Shown here: positions 42,312 through 50,580 of the stretch, piece by piece
Position numbering within the stretch: the stretch's first letter is position 1
Layout: each line of letters begins with the position of its first letter
Origin: Dialister sp900541485
Lineage (GTDB): Bacteria; Bacillota; Negativicutes; Veillonellales; Dialisteraceae
Length of the DNA stretch: 64,000 nt
Direction: 5' to 3'
Assembly (NCBI GenBank): GCA_965119665.1
Contig: OZ221974.1
Span: 1,488,001-1,552,000, forward strand
Program-made: the position numbers and the translations under genes
Notes under the pieces: generated by a model
The model's input: only the letters and a program-made list of their open reading frames with translations
What the model was told of the DNA's origin: nothing
Databases searched by the model: none

Positions 42312-42767
42312 ATGAATTCAGTTCAAGTAATGGGTAATTTAGCAAGAGATCCACAGATTCGCGCGACCAAGACCGGCCGTGCTGTTGCATCTTTTTCTAT
42401 TGCCGTCAACCGCAATTACACCACTCCGCAGGGAGAACAAAGAGAACTTACGGATTGGATTAATATCGTTGCCTGGGGAAATCTGGCAGAAGCAGTTGGA
42501 AACCAATTGAAAAAGGGGAATCGTGTTTTTGTAGAAGGCCGGTACTCCACCAGATCTTATGATACCCCGGACGGACAAAGAAAATATGTTACTGAGGTTG
42601 TGGCCAATATGATTGCCGTTCCGCTCGGAATGGGAGGACGCAGCCAGACACAGGCACAGGCACAGGCACAGGATCCGGGATTTACGGGCAGCGAAAACTA
42701 TAGTCAGCCCAAGGGTAATTTTAGTCAGTTTGGAGATACCCATAATGATGAGGATATTCCATTCTGA
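42312..42767 (+). CDS. ssb: Single-stranded DNA-binding protein
   Basis: SSB coats single-stranded DNA and recruits partners through its acidic tail. It has 151 residues from the ATG at 42312 (AGAGGTGG upstream). The OB fold covers about 1-105 (VMGNLARDPQIRAT; WINIVAWGN; VEGRYSTRSY). A Gln/Gly-rich linker contains a short hexanucleotide repeat giving QAQAQAQ. The C-terminus ends DEDIPF, the conserved interaction tip. Confidence 0.97.
   Translation: MNSVQVMGNLARDPQIRATKTGRAVASFSIAVNRNYTTPQGEQRELTDWINIVAWGNLAEAVGNQLKKGNRVFVEGRYSTRSYDTPDGQRKYVTEVVANMIAVPLGMGGRSQTQAQAQAQDPGFTGSENYSQPKGNFSQFGDTHNDEDIPF
42649..42672 (+). repeat. Four copies of CACAGG inside ssb
   Basis: Four perfect tandem hexamers encode the QAQAQAQ linker. 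Changes in copy number would keep the frame and only alter linker length. Confidence 0.85.
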
Positions 42768-42788
42768 TTTCTCAAGCATGGAGGAAAT

Positions 42789-43022
42789 ATGATTAAGAGA
42801 GATAGAACAAGAAGACCGAGAAGAAAAGTTTGCCAAGGTTGTGTTGATCATATCGAAACTGTAGATTATAAAGATATTGCAACACTCCGCCATTTCATTT
42901 CTGAAAGAGGCAAAATTCTTCCCCGTCGTGTGACAGGTATATGTGCAAAACATCAGCGCAAGATTAATCTTGCTATTAAGAGAGCAAGAGCTATTGCTTT
43001 GCTTCCTTTCAGTGCGGATTAA
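42789..43022 (+). CDS. rpsR: 30S ribosomal protein S18
   Basis: S18 pairs with S6 on the small subunit. It has 77 residues. YKDIATLRHFISERGKILPRR and TGICAKHQRKINLAIKRAR are the core of the family. The N-terminus keeps a Cys pair only in part (VCQGCVDHI), as in other firmicute S18. GGAGGAA precedes the ATG. It closes the rpsF operon before a UUCG terminator. Confidence 0.97.
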   Translation: MIKRDRTRRPRRKVCQGCVDHIETVDYKDIATLRHFISERGKILPRRVTGICAKHQRKINLAIKRARAIALLPFSAD

Positions 43023-43037
43023 TTCCGGAAATTAAAG

Positions 43038-43062
43038 AGGACTCCTTCGGGAGTCTTTTTTT
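43038..43062 (+). terminator. Intrinsic terminator after rpsR
   Basis: GACTCC-ttcg-GGAGTC followed by seven T; a textbook UUCG hairpin. Confidence 0.95.
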
Positions 43063-43092
43063 ATGATAGTACATATTCATTTTAAATGAAGT

Positions 43093-43121
43093 TTTCCAAT
43101 ATCGTAAGCATATGATATAAT
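43093..43121 (+). promoter_or_regulatory. Promoter of the RNA helicase gene
   Basis: TTTCCA (43093-43098) and TATAAT (43116-43121) are 17 bases apart, giving a leader of about 80 bases. Confidence 0.5.
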
Positions 43122-43164
43122 ATATAAATTACAGGCAGTAATTAATTAAACAAAAGTTTATTAT

Positions 43165-43192
43165 AAGGAAGCGCTTGTTGCTTCCTTTTTTT
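43165..43192 (+). terminator. Terminator-like hairpin 17 bases upstream of the helicase start
   Basis: AAGGAAGC-gcttgtt-GCTTCC followed by seven T lies between the promoter and the ribosome site of the helicase gene, so it is an attenuator candidate rather than the end of another gene. Confidence 0.75.
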
Positions 43193-43208
43193 CGTACAGG
43201 AGGTATAG

Positions 43209-44747
43209 ATGTACGATACATTTATGGAATTGGGTCTTATTCCGGAAATCATGAAGGCCGTTAAGGATATGGGATTTGAAGAACCGACGCCCATTCAGAA
43301 AGCATCAATTCCTTTAGCAATGAAGGGAAAGGATTTAATCGGTCAGGCACAGACAGGAACCGGAAAAACAGCCGCTTTCGGCGTGCCGGTTTTACAAAGA
43401 ATAGATACTAATCTGCCGGGACCGCAAGCGGTTATTCTTTCCCCCACAAGGGAACTGGCTATACAGTCGGCAGAAGAAATCAACAGGTTGGCTCAATATT
43501 TGCCGATTCATGCACTTCCCATTTACGGCGGTCAGGACATTGAGAGACAGTTCAGAGCACTTCGTAAAAAACCGAATATTATCGTGGCGACACCGGGAAG
43601 ACTCATGGATCACATGAAAAGAGGAACGATTGATTTATCTCATGTACAAATTCTCGTTCTTGATGAAGGCGATGAAATGGTAGATATGGGATTTATCGAT
43701 GACATACGAAGTATATTATCCACCATTCCCGAAGAAAGACAGACCATGTTTTTTTCGGCAACGATGCCGGCTCCTATCAGAGAATTGGCAGAATCATTTT
43801 TGAAGGAACCGGAATTAATTAAAATAAAAGCGGCAACCGTGACCATTGACCTTGTGGAACAGGAATATATTGAATTACCGGACAGGCAGAAGTTTGACTG
43901 CCTTTGCCGTTTGCTGGATATGGGAAATCCTGATTTGGCAATCGTATTTGTCCGGACAAAACGCCGGAATGATGAAGTGACGGAGGCGTTGAAAAAACGA
44001 GGATATATGGCAGAAGGCCTCCACGGAGATCTGTCCCAGCAAAAAAGAGATACTGTTGTCAGACAATTTAAGGAAGGTACGATAGATATTCTGGTGGCGA
44101 CAGATGTAGCGGCAAGAGGTCTTGATATCAGTGGCGTCACACATGTATATAATTTTGATATGCCTCAGGATCCCGAAACCTATGTGCATCGTGTGGGACG
44201 TACAGGAAGAGCCGGGCAAACAGGCATGGCTATGACATTTGTTGTTTCCCGCGAAATGGGACAGCTCCGCGATATCGAAAGAGCTATTCGTCGCAAGGTG
44301 ACAAGAAAACGTATTCCTACACTAAGTGACGTTATTGAAGGAAATCAGCGTGCAGCTATTGAAAGTTTAGAAGAAGCAGCCGGGAACGGCGGGCTTGAAG
44401 AATATCATGAAAATGCGGAAGAATTATTAAACCGTATTGATTCGGTGTCGTTAGTGTCAGCAGCCATCAAGCTTTTGACAAAACATCCGGATGTAACACC
44501 GGTAAATATTACGGAAGAACGGCCACAGTTCAAAAAAAGGCGGGGTGCCGGCGGGCGCCGTCGTTTTGATGGGGAAGGGCACCGCGGCAAAAAGCGGAGA
44601 CGTTTCGAAAGTGGCAGCAAAACAAAAAAACACGACCGTCGAAAAAAAGAAGATCATTTTTCCGGACGTAAAATAAAGAAGCATGGCGGTGATAAAAAAG
44701 GAAATATCCACGAATCCAGCTTCAAACCGTATTTCAAAGAATTATAA
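43209..44747 (+). CDS. DEAD-box ATP-dependent RNA helicase (CshA/DeaD type)
   Basis: Such helicases unwind RNA in ribosome assembly and in the RNA degradosome, and are often cold-induced. It has 512 residues. The Q motif is near TPIQKASI, Walker A AQTGTGKT at about 47-54, motif Ia PTRELA, SAT as FFSATM, and motifs V/VI as ARGLDISG and HRVGRTGRAG. Motif II reads DEGD (LDEGDEMVDMGF) in place of DEAD. A basic C-terminal tail (about 440-512) rich in Lys/Arg/Gly probably binds RNA. CAGGAGG precedes the ATG. A terminator-like hairpin stands in its leader. Confidence 0.93.
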   Translation: MYDTFMELGLIPEIMKAVKDMGFEEPTPIQKASIPLAMKGKDLIGQAQTGTGKTAAFGVPVLQRIDTNLPGPQAVILSPTRELAIQSAEEINRLAQYLPIHALPIYGGQDIERQFRALRKKPNIIVATPGRLMDHMKRGTIDLSHVQILVLDEGDEMVDMGFIDDIRSILSTIPEERQTMFFSATMPAPIRELAESFLKEPELIKIKAATVTIDLVEQEYIELPDRQKFDCLCRLLDMGNPDLAIVFVRTKRRNDEVTEALKKRGYMAEGLHGDLSQQKRDTVVRQFKEGTIDILVATDVAARGLDISGVTHVYNFDMPQDPETYVHRVGRTGRAGQTGMAMTFVVSREMGQLRDIERAIRRKVTRKRIPTLSDVIEGNQRAAIESLEEAAGNGGLEEYHENAEELLNRIDSVSLVSAAIKLLTKHPDVTPVNITEERPQFKKRRGAGGRRRFDGEGHRGKKRRRFESGSKTKKHDRRKKEDHFSGRKIKKHGGDKKGNIHESSFKPYFKEL

Positions 44748-44761
44748 TTCTGCTTAATAAA

Positions 44762-44795
44762 AAATCTCTCCTGTTTCAAAGGAGAGATTTTTATT
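44762..44795. terminator. Bidirectional terminator between helicase and nadE
   Basis: AATCTCTCC pairs with GGAGAGATT; A and T runs on each side serve both convergent genes. Confidence 0.85.
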
Positions 44796-46662
44796 TTGAA
44801 AGAATTTTCTTTTTTAAATCCAGATATGAATCTGTATAATAAGGGTGAATTTGTGATTCCCGCAAATCATTTCCGAAAGAACGTCTGCTGACAGCGAGCA
44901 GTGGCGGAGATTGTATCCGCTTGGCTACGGCGAATCCGGAGAAAAGATTCCACCATTTTTCCAAATCGGCAATAAAGGCGTCTGGTGTATTAAAAACAGT
45001 ATCTATATCAATTTTTGCACCGATTTTTTTCTCCAAACAAGATTGGCTGTACCAGAGGAGAATTTCTTCAGGAGTTACCCGTTGCCATGTTTCTGTGAAA
45101 GCACGGAAAAGAAAATCATGGTATTCATAAATAAGAGGGTCCCCCAGACCTTTATTAATATCTTGATTTTCGGACAATTCGGCACTGGGTTTTATCGAAA
45201 AAGTTTCTTTGGGAATGACATCTTGCCCATAAAAATTATTTAATGAGTTTCCCAATTCATAAACCTGATATTTCCACAAATCGGCGGTCGCTGCGAGTGC
45301 TCCGGAGAGGTCCCCGTACAGTGTTCCGTAGCCGACGGACAGTTCTGTTTTATTGGCATTACAAGTAAATATACCGCCAAAGGCTGCCGAAAGAGCAGAT
45401 AAAATGCGGGAGCTCCGGTCACGGGCCTGCATATTTTCTTTCATGAAACCAGAAATATGTAATGTTTTTTCTCCGGTAGGAGAAGTGATTTTCAATCCGT
45501 CGAGAGAGGCAACAGAGGCATCTATGAATGGAGTGATGGGAATTTCTGCAAAATATGTTCCCAGATTTCCGGATATCTGACGAGCTAAGCGCTTTGTGGT
45601 TTCCGAATTAAATATGCTGGGGGTATTGACAAGCAGAAGATTTTCGCCCGGGATAACTGACCTGTAAAGAGCGGCGTTGACAGCAGAATCTATACCGCCG
45701 GAAACGCCTATGACTACTTTTTCTGTACCGATGGAAGATAAAAATTCCTTGATGCCGTAGCGAAGGGAGGCAAGGAGCAAATCTCCGTAACCGGGAGTAA
45801 ATTTTCCGTCAGGAATGATTTGTCTTGTCATTGTGTCAAAATGAAAGACGCTCCGTTTTTCTTGGTACGCCACAGATTCAAATAATAAATGCCCGTCAGA
45901 ATCATAAGCAGCAGACATTCCGTCATAGACGTAACAGTTTTTTCCGTTATTTTCAAAGCCGCGGCGGTTGATATACAGGAGGGGACGGTGCAGGCGGGAT
46001 AGTGAATTTTTAAACAGACGGTGCCGTTTTTCGCTTTTCCCCAAGGCAAAGGGAGAAGCGGAAAGGTTAACCAAAATATCGGCACCCTTTTTGGCCAAAA
46101 CAGACATTGGTGAAAAAGGAGCATTTTCATCCCAACTGTCCTCGCAGAGTAGGACACCTATTTTTACAGATTGTCCCCCGACAGAAAGCGGTATAGGACA
46201 TAGTAAATCGTTTACGGAAACTGCATTTTCTCTTGCTACGTCATATAAATTTGTAAAATAGCGGGCTTCATTAAATTGACGATAATTGGGGAGTAGTGTT
46301 TTGATGATATACGGTAATTTACTGTGAATAAATGCTCCGTCAGAAGCTATAAAGGCAGCATTATATTTTCTGAAACGGCCGTCTCTGTTTTTTTTATCCC
46401 GGTCGACAGCGATGTTTCCAAAAATGATAGTCATATTTTGGGAGGCTTTCGCTATTTTTTCTCCGTAGCGCTCACATTCTCTTAAAAAAGCGGGTTGTTC
46501 CCATAAATCACCGATTATATAACCGGAAAGGCACAATTCCGGGAAAATAAGGAGATCTGTGTGATTTTCCTTTGCAATATTTATTTCTTCAATAATATTT
46601 GCAAAATTACCACGTACATTTCCCGGTAAAATGGCAAGTTGTGATGTCTGGATACGAATCAT
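44791..46662 (-). CDS. nadE: Glutamine-dependent NAD(+) synthetase
   Basis: This enzyme amidates nicotinic acid adenine dinucleotide to NAD using glutamine. The 623-residue protein has two parts. The N-terminal nitrilase-type glutaminase (1-260) has Glu in FPELCLSG, Lys in HSKLPY and the Cys nucleophile in VLLCEDSW. The C-terminal NAD synthetase domain has the ATP loop GVSGGIDSA (about 328-336) and TCNANKTELSVGYGTLYGD in parts typical of the family. The ATG lies at 46660-46662 on the minus strand with AAAGGAG upstream. Confidence 0.95.
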   Translation of the reverse strand: MIRIQTSQLAILPGNVRGNFANIIEEINIAKENHTDLLIFPELCLSGYIIGDLWEQPAFLRECERYGEKIAKASQNMTIIFGNIAVDRDKKNRDGRFRKYNAAFIASDGAFIHSKLPYIIKTLLPNYRQFNEARYFTNLYDVARENAVSVNDLLCPIPLSVGGQSVKIGVLLCEDSWDENAPFSPMSVLAKKGADILVNLSASPFALGKSEKRHRLFKNSLSRLHRPLLYINRRGFENNGKNCYVYDGMSAAYDSDGHLLFESVAYQEKRSVFHFDTMTRQIIPDGKFTPGYGDLLLASLRYGIKEFLSSIGTEKVVIGVSGGIDSAVNAALYRSVIPGENLLLVNTPSIFNSETTKRLARQISGNLGTYFAEIPITPFIDASVASLDGLKITSPTGEKTLHISGFMKENMQARDRSSRILSALSAAFGGIFTCNANKTELSVGYGTLYGDLSGALAATADLWKYQVYELGNSLNNFYGQDVIPKETFSIKPSAELSENQDINKGLGDPLIYEYHDFLFRAFTETWQRVTPEEILLWYSQSCLEKKIGAKIDIDTVFNTPDAFIADLEKWWNLFSGFAVAKRIQSPPLLAVSRRSFGNDLRESQIHPYYTDSYLDLKKKILSK

Positions 46663-46771
46663 TTATATAACTCCTTTATTTTCTTCTTATATTGTACAAA
46701 AGCATTTCTTTTGTGTAAATCAATTAGTCTTTGTTATATAATTATATAATAAAGAACAAAAGGGAATTTTT

Positions 46772-47728
46772 ATGGAGCTGTACAGAACCTATTCAAATTA
46801 TTTAAAAACCAAATATAAAGAGAAAGTATATAAAATCCCCATAGCAATTCCGGTGACTTGTCCGAACAGGGACGGGCGATTGGGTAGCGGAGGTTGTATA
46901 TTTTGCGGATCTATCGGGGCGGATTATGAAATAAATGCACCGGGAATGGGAATTACGGAACAAATCAACCGAAGCATAAGCCATATAGGAAAGAAATATA
47001 AAGCAAAAAAATTTATTGCCTACTTTTTGAATTTTACGGCCACGTATACAACTCTTGCTAATTTCCGGTCCTGGGCGGAAGAAGCTGCCGGGCATCCTGA
47101 TATTGTAGGACTTTCCGTCTCTACGCGTCCGGATTGTATTCATGAAAAATATTTAGATATTCTGAAGGATGTACAGGATAAGTACGGAATTGATGTGACT
47201 ATAGAACTGGGCCTTCAAAGTGCGAATCCCCATACTCTCATAAAAATAGGTCGCGGGCATACAGTGGCAGAATTTATAGATGCTTCCCTCAGGATAGGCA
47301 GGTATCATTTCGGTTTATGTGCCCATATGATTGCCGATCTCCCATGGGATGATAGAATTGATATAGAAGAAATGGCAAAGCTGGTATCTGTTCTTCCTGT
47401 AACAGAAATAAAAATTCATTCACTTTATATTGTGAAAGATACGATTCTGGCATCTATGTATGAAAAGGGACAGTTCCGGCTACTGTCGCAGCAGGAATAT
47501 GCAGAACGGGTTATCCTTATTTTATCTTTGATAAGGCCGGATATAGCAGTCCAACGTATTGTAGGAAGGGCATCTGACAGGACGATTTCGATTCATGAGG
47601 GTCGTCCCTGGTGGGAAGTCAAAGAATATATTGAAACCATGATGAAGAAAAGAAACATAGTGCAGGGATCTGCTTGTCATTATTTAAACGGATCAGCAGT
47701 CCGTCATTTTACGGAAGAAGATAAATAA
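46772..47728 (+). CDS. Radical SAM protein, YtqA/YhcC family (TIGR01212-like)
   Basis: A 318-residue radical SAM protein. Its cluster-binding cysteines are arranged C30-x11-C42-x2-C45 (CPNRDGRLGSGGCIFC), the spacing typical of this family rather than CxxxCxxC. YFLNFTATY, LSVSTRPDC and ELGLQSANPHTL are other family segments. The reaction is not established. The ATG at 46772 follows a weak ribosome site. It precedes phoH by 6 bases. Confidence 0.88.
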   Translation: MELYRTYSNYLKTKYKEKVYKIPIAIPVTCPNRDGRLGSGGCIFCGSIGADYEINAPGMGITEQINRSISHIGKKYKAKKFIAYFLNFTATYTTLANFRSWAEEAAGHPDIVGLSVSTRPDCIHEKYLDILKDVQDKYGIDVTIELGLQSANPHTLIKIGRGHTVAEFIDASLRIGRYHFGLCAHMIADLPWDDRIDIEEMAKLVSVLPVTEIKIHSLYIVKDTILASMYEKGQFRLLSQQEYAERVILILSLIRPDIAVQRIVGRASDRTISIHEGRPWWEVKEYIETMMKKRNIVQGSACHYLNGSAVRHFTEEDK

Positions 47729-47734
47729 GAAAGG

Positions 47735-48742
47735 GTGACGCTTATTAAAGAGCAAATAGAAAAAGAAGTGATAATTGATGATTTAAAAAGTGCCAGTCAT
47801 ATTTTTGAGAGAGACAGCTCATGGCTTGCTATCATCGGAACGCATTACAAGACGGATCTTTTCGGACGCGGAAATATGATTCGTATCAGCGGAGAGCCGG
47901 AGGATGTCGAAAAAAGCATGGCGGTTGTTGATCGGATTCTTCATATGGTTAAGCAACGAATCCGTATGTCCGATCGTCAGGTGAGAATGATTATACGGCT
48001 TCTTGATGAAGATAAATTCCATATTTTGAAAGAAATGGAAGAAGATATTGTCAATATTACAAAAAACGGAGACTTTATTCGTCCGAGAACGTTAGGGCAA
48101 AAGATATATCTGGATGCGATACGGAATCATTCCATTACATTCGGCATAGGACCGGCAGGAACGGGAAAAACCTATCTGGCAGTGGCACTGGCAGCCTTTT
48201 ATTTGAGAAATCATGATGTACAGAAAATTATTTTAGTCAGACCTGCTGTGGAAGCCGGAGAGAAACTGGGATTTTTGCCCGGAGATTTGCAAGAAAAGGT
48301 CAACCCCTATTTAAGACCGCTTTTTGACGGGCTCCTTGATATGTTCGGACCGGAAGAATTTTTAAAGTTACAGCAAAAAGGACAAATCGAAGTGGCACCG
48401 CTTGCTTATATGAGAGGACGGACGTTGGAAAAGGCGTTCGTTATTCTCGACGAAGCACAAAATACAACGGTAGAACAGTTAAAAATGTTTCTGACCCGTT
48501 TGGGTTTCCGATCGAAAATGGTAGTCAATGGAGATATTACACAAATTGATTTACCGGAGGATATAAAGAGCGGATTAGCAGATGCACAGCGGGTATTACG
48601 TCATATTCCGGATATTTCTTTTGTGAGGTTTACAGAAGAAGATGTAGTTCGTCATGATTTGGTAGCAGCAATTATTCATGCGTATGAACAAGAAGCAAAA
48701 CGAAAACATCATGGGGAGGAAAACAATGGACGTCACGGTTAA
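47735..48742 (+). CDS. phoH: PhoH-like ATPase
   Basis: PhoH-type ATPases in Firmicutes cluster with ybeY and are linked to RNA metabolism. It has up to 335 residues. A KH-like or PIN-less N-terminal region comes first; the P-loop GPAGTGKT is at about 139-146, and Walker B with FVILDEAQNTT at about 235. The GTG at 47735 has a ribosome site running right into it, so the real start may be ATT at 47744 (AAGGGTGA upstream) or GTG 47768. It overlaps ybeY by 17 bases. Confidence 0.93.
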   Translation: MTLIKEQIEKEVIIDDLKSASHIFERDSSWLAIIGTHYKTDLFGRGNMIRISGEPEDVEKSMAVVDRILHMVKQRIRMSDRQVRMIIRLLDEDKFHILKEMEEDIVNITKNGDFIRPRTLGQKIYLDAIRNHSITFGIGPAGTGKTYLAVALAAFYLRNHDVQKIILVRPAVEAGEKLGFLPGDLQEKVNPYLRPLFDGLLDMFGPEEFLKLQQKGQIEVAPLAYMRGRTLEKAFVILDEAQNTTVEQLKMFLTRLGFRSKMVVNGDITQIDLPEDIKSGLADAQRVLRHIPDISFVRFTEEDVVRHDLVAAIIHAYEQEAKRKHHGEENNGRHG

Positions 48743-49208
48743 TTACAGTGATATGAAATTTTACAGTGAAGAATTAGAAAAACTGATTGTTACGGTTTTG
48801 GAGAAAGGCGCGGAGCTTCAAAATGTAAAAGATGACGCCGAAATCAGCGTTCTTATTTGTGATGCGGATACAATTCATGAATTGAACAAAACCTACCGGC
48901 ATGTAGATGCACCGACTGATGTACTTTCTTTTGCTTTAAATGAGGATGAAGAAGATATTCCTGAAGAAGAGAATGTGTTGGGGGATATCATTATTAATCT
49001 TGACAGAGCGGAAGCGCAGGCCCAAGAATTCGGACACAGTAAAGAAAGAGAGACTGCGTATCTTTCTGTTCACGGATTTTTACATATTCTGGGCTATGAC
49101 CACTATGAAGCGGAAGACAAGAAGAAAATGCGTGCTGCGGAAGAAGAAATATTAAGTGCCTGCGGATTGGAGCGGGTGCTGACAGAAGGAAAACGGGAAA
49201 ATGGATAA
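48726..49208 (+). CDS. ybeY: Endoribonuclease YbeY
   Basis: YbeY is a zinc-dependent RNase needed for 16S rRNA 3' maturation. It has 160 residues from the ATG at 48726, with GGGGAGG at 48713-48719. The zinc site is HGFLHILGYDH, with His at about 116, 120 and 126. PTDVLSFAL and LGDIIINL are conserved. It overlaps phoH by 17 bases and cdd by 8 bases. Confidence 0.97.
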   Translation: MDVTVNYSDMKFYSEELEKLIVTVLEKGAELQNVKDDAEISVLICDADTIHELNKTYRHVDAPTDVLSFALNEDEEDIPEEENVLGDIIINLDRAEAQAQEFGHSKERETAYLSVHGFLHILGYDHYEAEDKKKMRAAEEEILSACGLERVLTEGKRENG

Positions 49209-49602
49209 AAAGATAATAGAGGAACTGATTTCCCGTGCCGTAAAAGCAAGAAAAAATGCATATATGCCTTATTCAAATTATGCGGTTGGTGCAGCTGTCC
49301 TCGGGGAAGACGGAGAAATCTACCAGGGATGTAATGTGGAAAATGCCTCTTATCCGGCGGGAATGTGTGCAGAGAGAAATGCTATAGGGGCGGCGGTTGT
49401 CATGGGAGCGGGAAAAATTATGGCTCTGGCGGTGACCGGAAGTGAAGAACATTTTACGATGCCTTGCGGAATTTGCCGTCAAGTGATTTCTGAATTTCAT
49501 ATACCGCTCGTTATTACAGCGAAAACCTGCAGTGATTATAAAATATTTACCGGAGAAGATTTGCTGCCATGTGCATTCTCCGCAAGTGATGTTAAGAGAT
49601 AA
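49201..49602 (+). CDS. cdd: Cytidine deaminase
   Basis: Cdd converts cytidine and deoxycytidine to the uridine forms in pyrimidine salvage. It has 133 residues. The zinc ligands are Cys56 in CAERNA (with the catalytic Glu) and C89/C92 in PCGICRQ, the tetrameric firmicute type. MPYSNYAVGAAVLGEDG and CNVENASYP are family motifs. It sits between ybeY and era, as in Bacillus, and starts inside the end of ybeY. Its last residues are slightly shorter than some homologues. Confidence 0.96.
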   Translation: MDKKIIEELISRAVKARKNAYMPYSNYAVGAAVLGEDGEIYQGCNVENASYPAGMCAERNAIGAAVVMGAGKIMALAVTGSEEHFTMPCGICRQVISEFHIPLVITAKTCSDYKIFTGEDLLPCAFSASDVKR

Positions 49603-49616
49603 ATAAGGGGATAGTA

Positions 49617-50519
49617 ATGGTCGAAGAAAAGTTTCATTCCGGATTTGTTGCTTTGGTAGGACGTCCGAATGTAGGGAAATCCACATTGATGAATGCTGTT
49701 TTGGGAGAAAAGATATCCATTGTATCCGCTCATGCACAAACGACAAGGAATAAAATTACCGGAGTGTGGAACGGACAGAACTCCCAAGTCGTATTTTTAG
49801 ATACGCCGGGCATGCATAAACCGAAAAGCAAGCTGGGACAAGTAATCCGCCAGAGTACGGTAGATGCTCTTGATGAAGTGGACATTATAGTATTTATTTG
49901 TGCCTGTGATGATCCGCTGGGGGCCGGTGACAGATATATATTAAGTTTGCTTCAGGGGAAAAAAGTTCCGGTTATACTTGCCTTAAATAAAATTGATTTG
50001 ATAAAAAAAGAGCAGATTTTAAAGAAGATTGCCCAATACAGTAAGATTTATACTTTTGCAGAAATTATACCCCTGTCTGCACAAAGTGGGGAGAATATAG
50101 AAGAATTTACCAAAATCCTTGAGAAATATTTGCCGGTAGGTCCGAAATATTTTCCTGATGATATGGTAACTGACCAACCGGAACGGAATATTGTACAAGA
50201 AGTAGTCAGAGAAAAACTGCTTTTGCGGACAAAAGAAGAAGTTCCTCATGCGATTGGCGTATTTACTGAAGAATTTACGGAACGAGAGAACGGTAAAGTT
50301 TATATCCGCTGTACCATTTATGTGGAACGGGATTCCCAAAAGAGAATTATCATCGGTAAAAACGGCATACTTTTAAAAGAGGCGGGAAAAGAAGCCCGTG
50401 AAGAAATACAAAACATTATCGGTGCACCGGTATTTCTTGACTTATGGGTTAAGGTAAGCAAGGACTGGAAAAACAAGGATTATATCCTGCGGGAGCTCGG
50501 GTATAAAGAGCATAAGTGA
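49617..50519 (+). CDS. era: GTPase Era
   Basis: Era binds 16S rRNA near its 3' end and helps small-subunit assembly. It has 300 residues. The G1 motif GRPNVGKS is at about 15-22, G3 is DTPGMHKP, and G4 is NKID. The C-terminal KH domain has the GKNGILLKEAG loop. AAGGGGATAG precedes the ATG. Its position after ybeY-cdd and before recO is conserved. Confidence 0.97.
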   Translation: MVEEKFHSGFVALVGRPNVGKSTLMNAVLGEKISIVSAHAQTTRNKITGVWNGQNSQVVFLDTPGMHKPKSKLGQVIRQSTVDALDEVDIIVFICACDDPLGAGDRYILSLLQGKKVPVILALNKIDLIKKEQILKKIAQYSKIYTFAEIIPLSAQSGENIEEFTKILEKYLPVGPKYFPDDMVTDQPERNIVQEVVREKLLLRTKEEVPHAIGVFTEEFTERENGKVYIRCTIYVERDSQKRIIIGKNGILLKEAGKEAREEIQNIIGAPVFLDLWVKVSKDWKNKDYILRELGYKEHK

Positions 50520-50580
50520 GATTTCGGACAGGGAGGAATGACTTATTAATAATCATTATGAGTGGGTCGTTATTTGGTGT

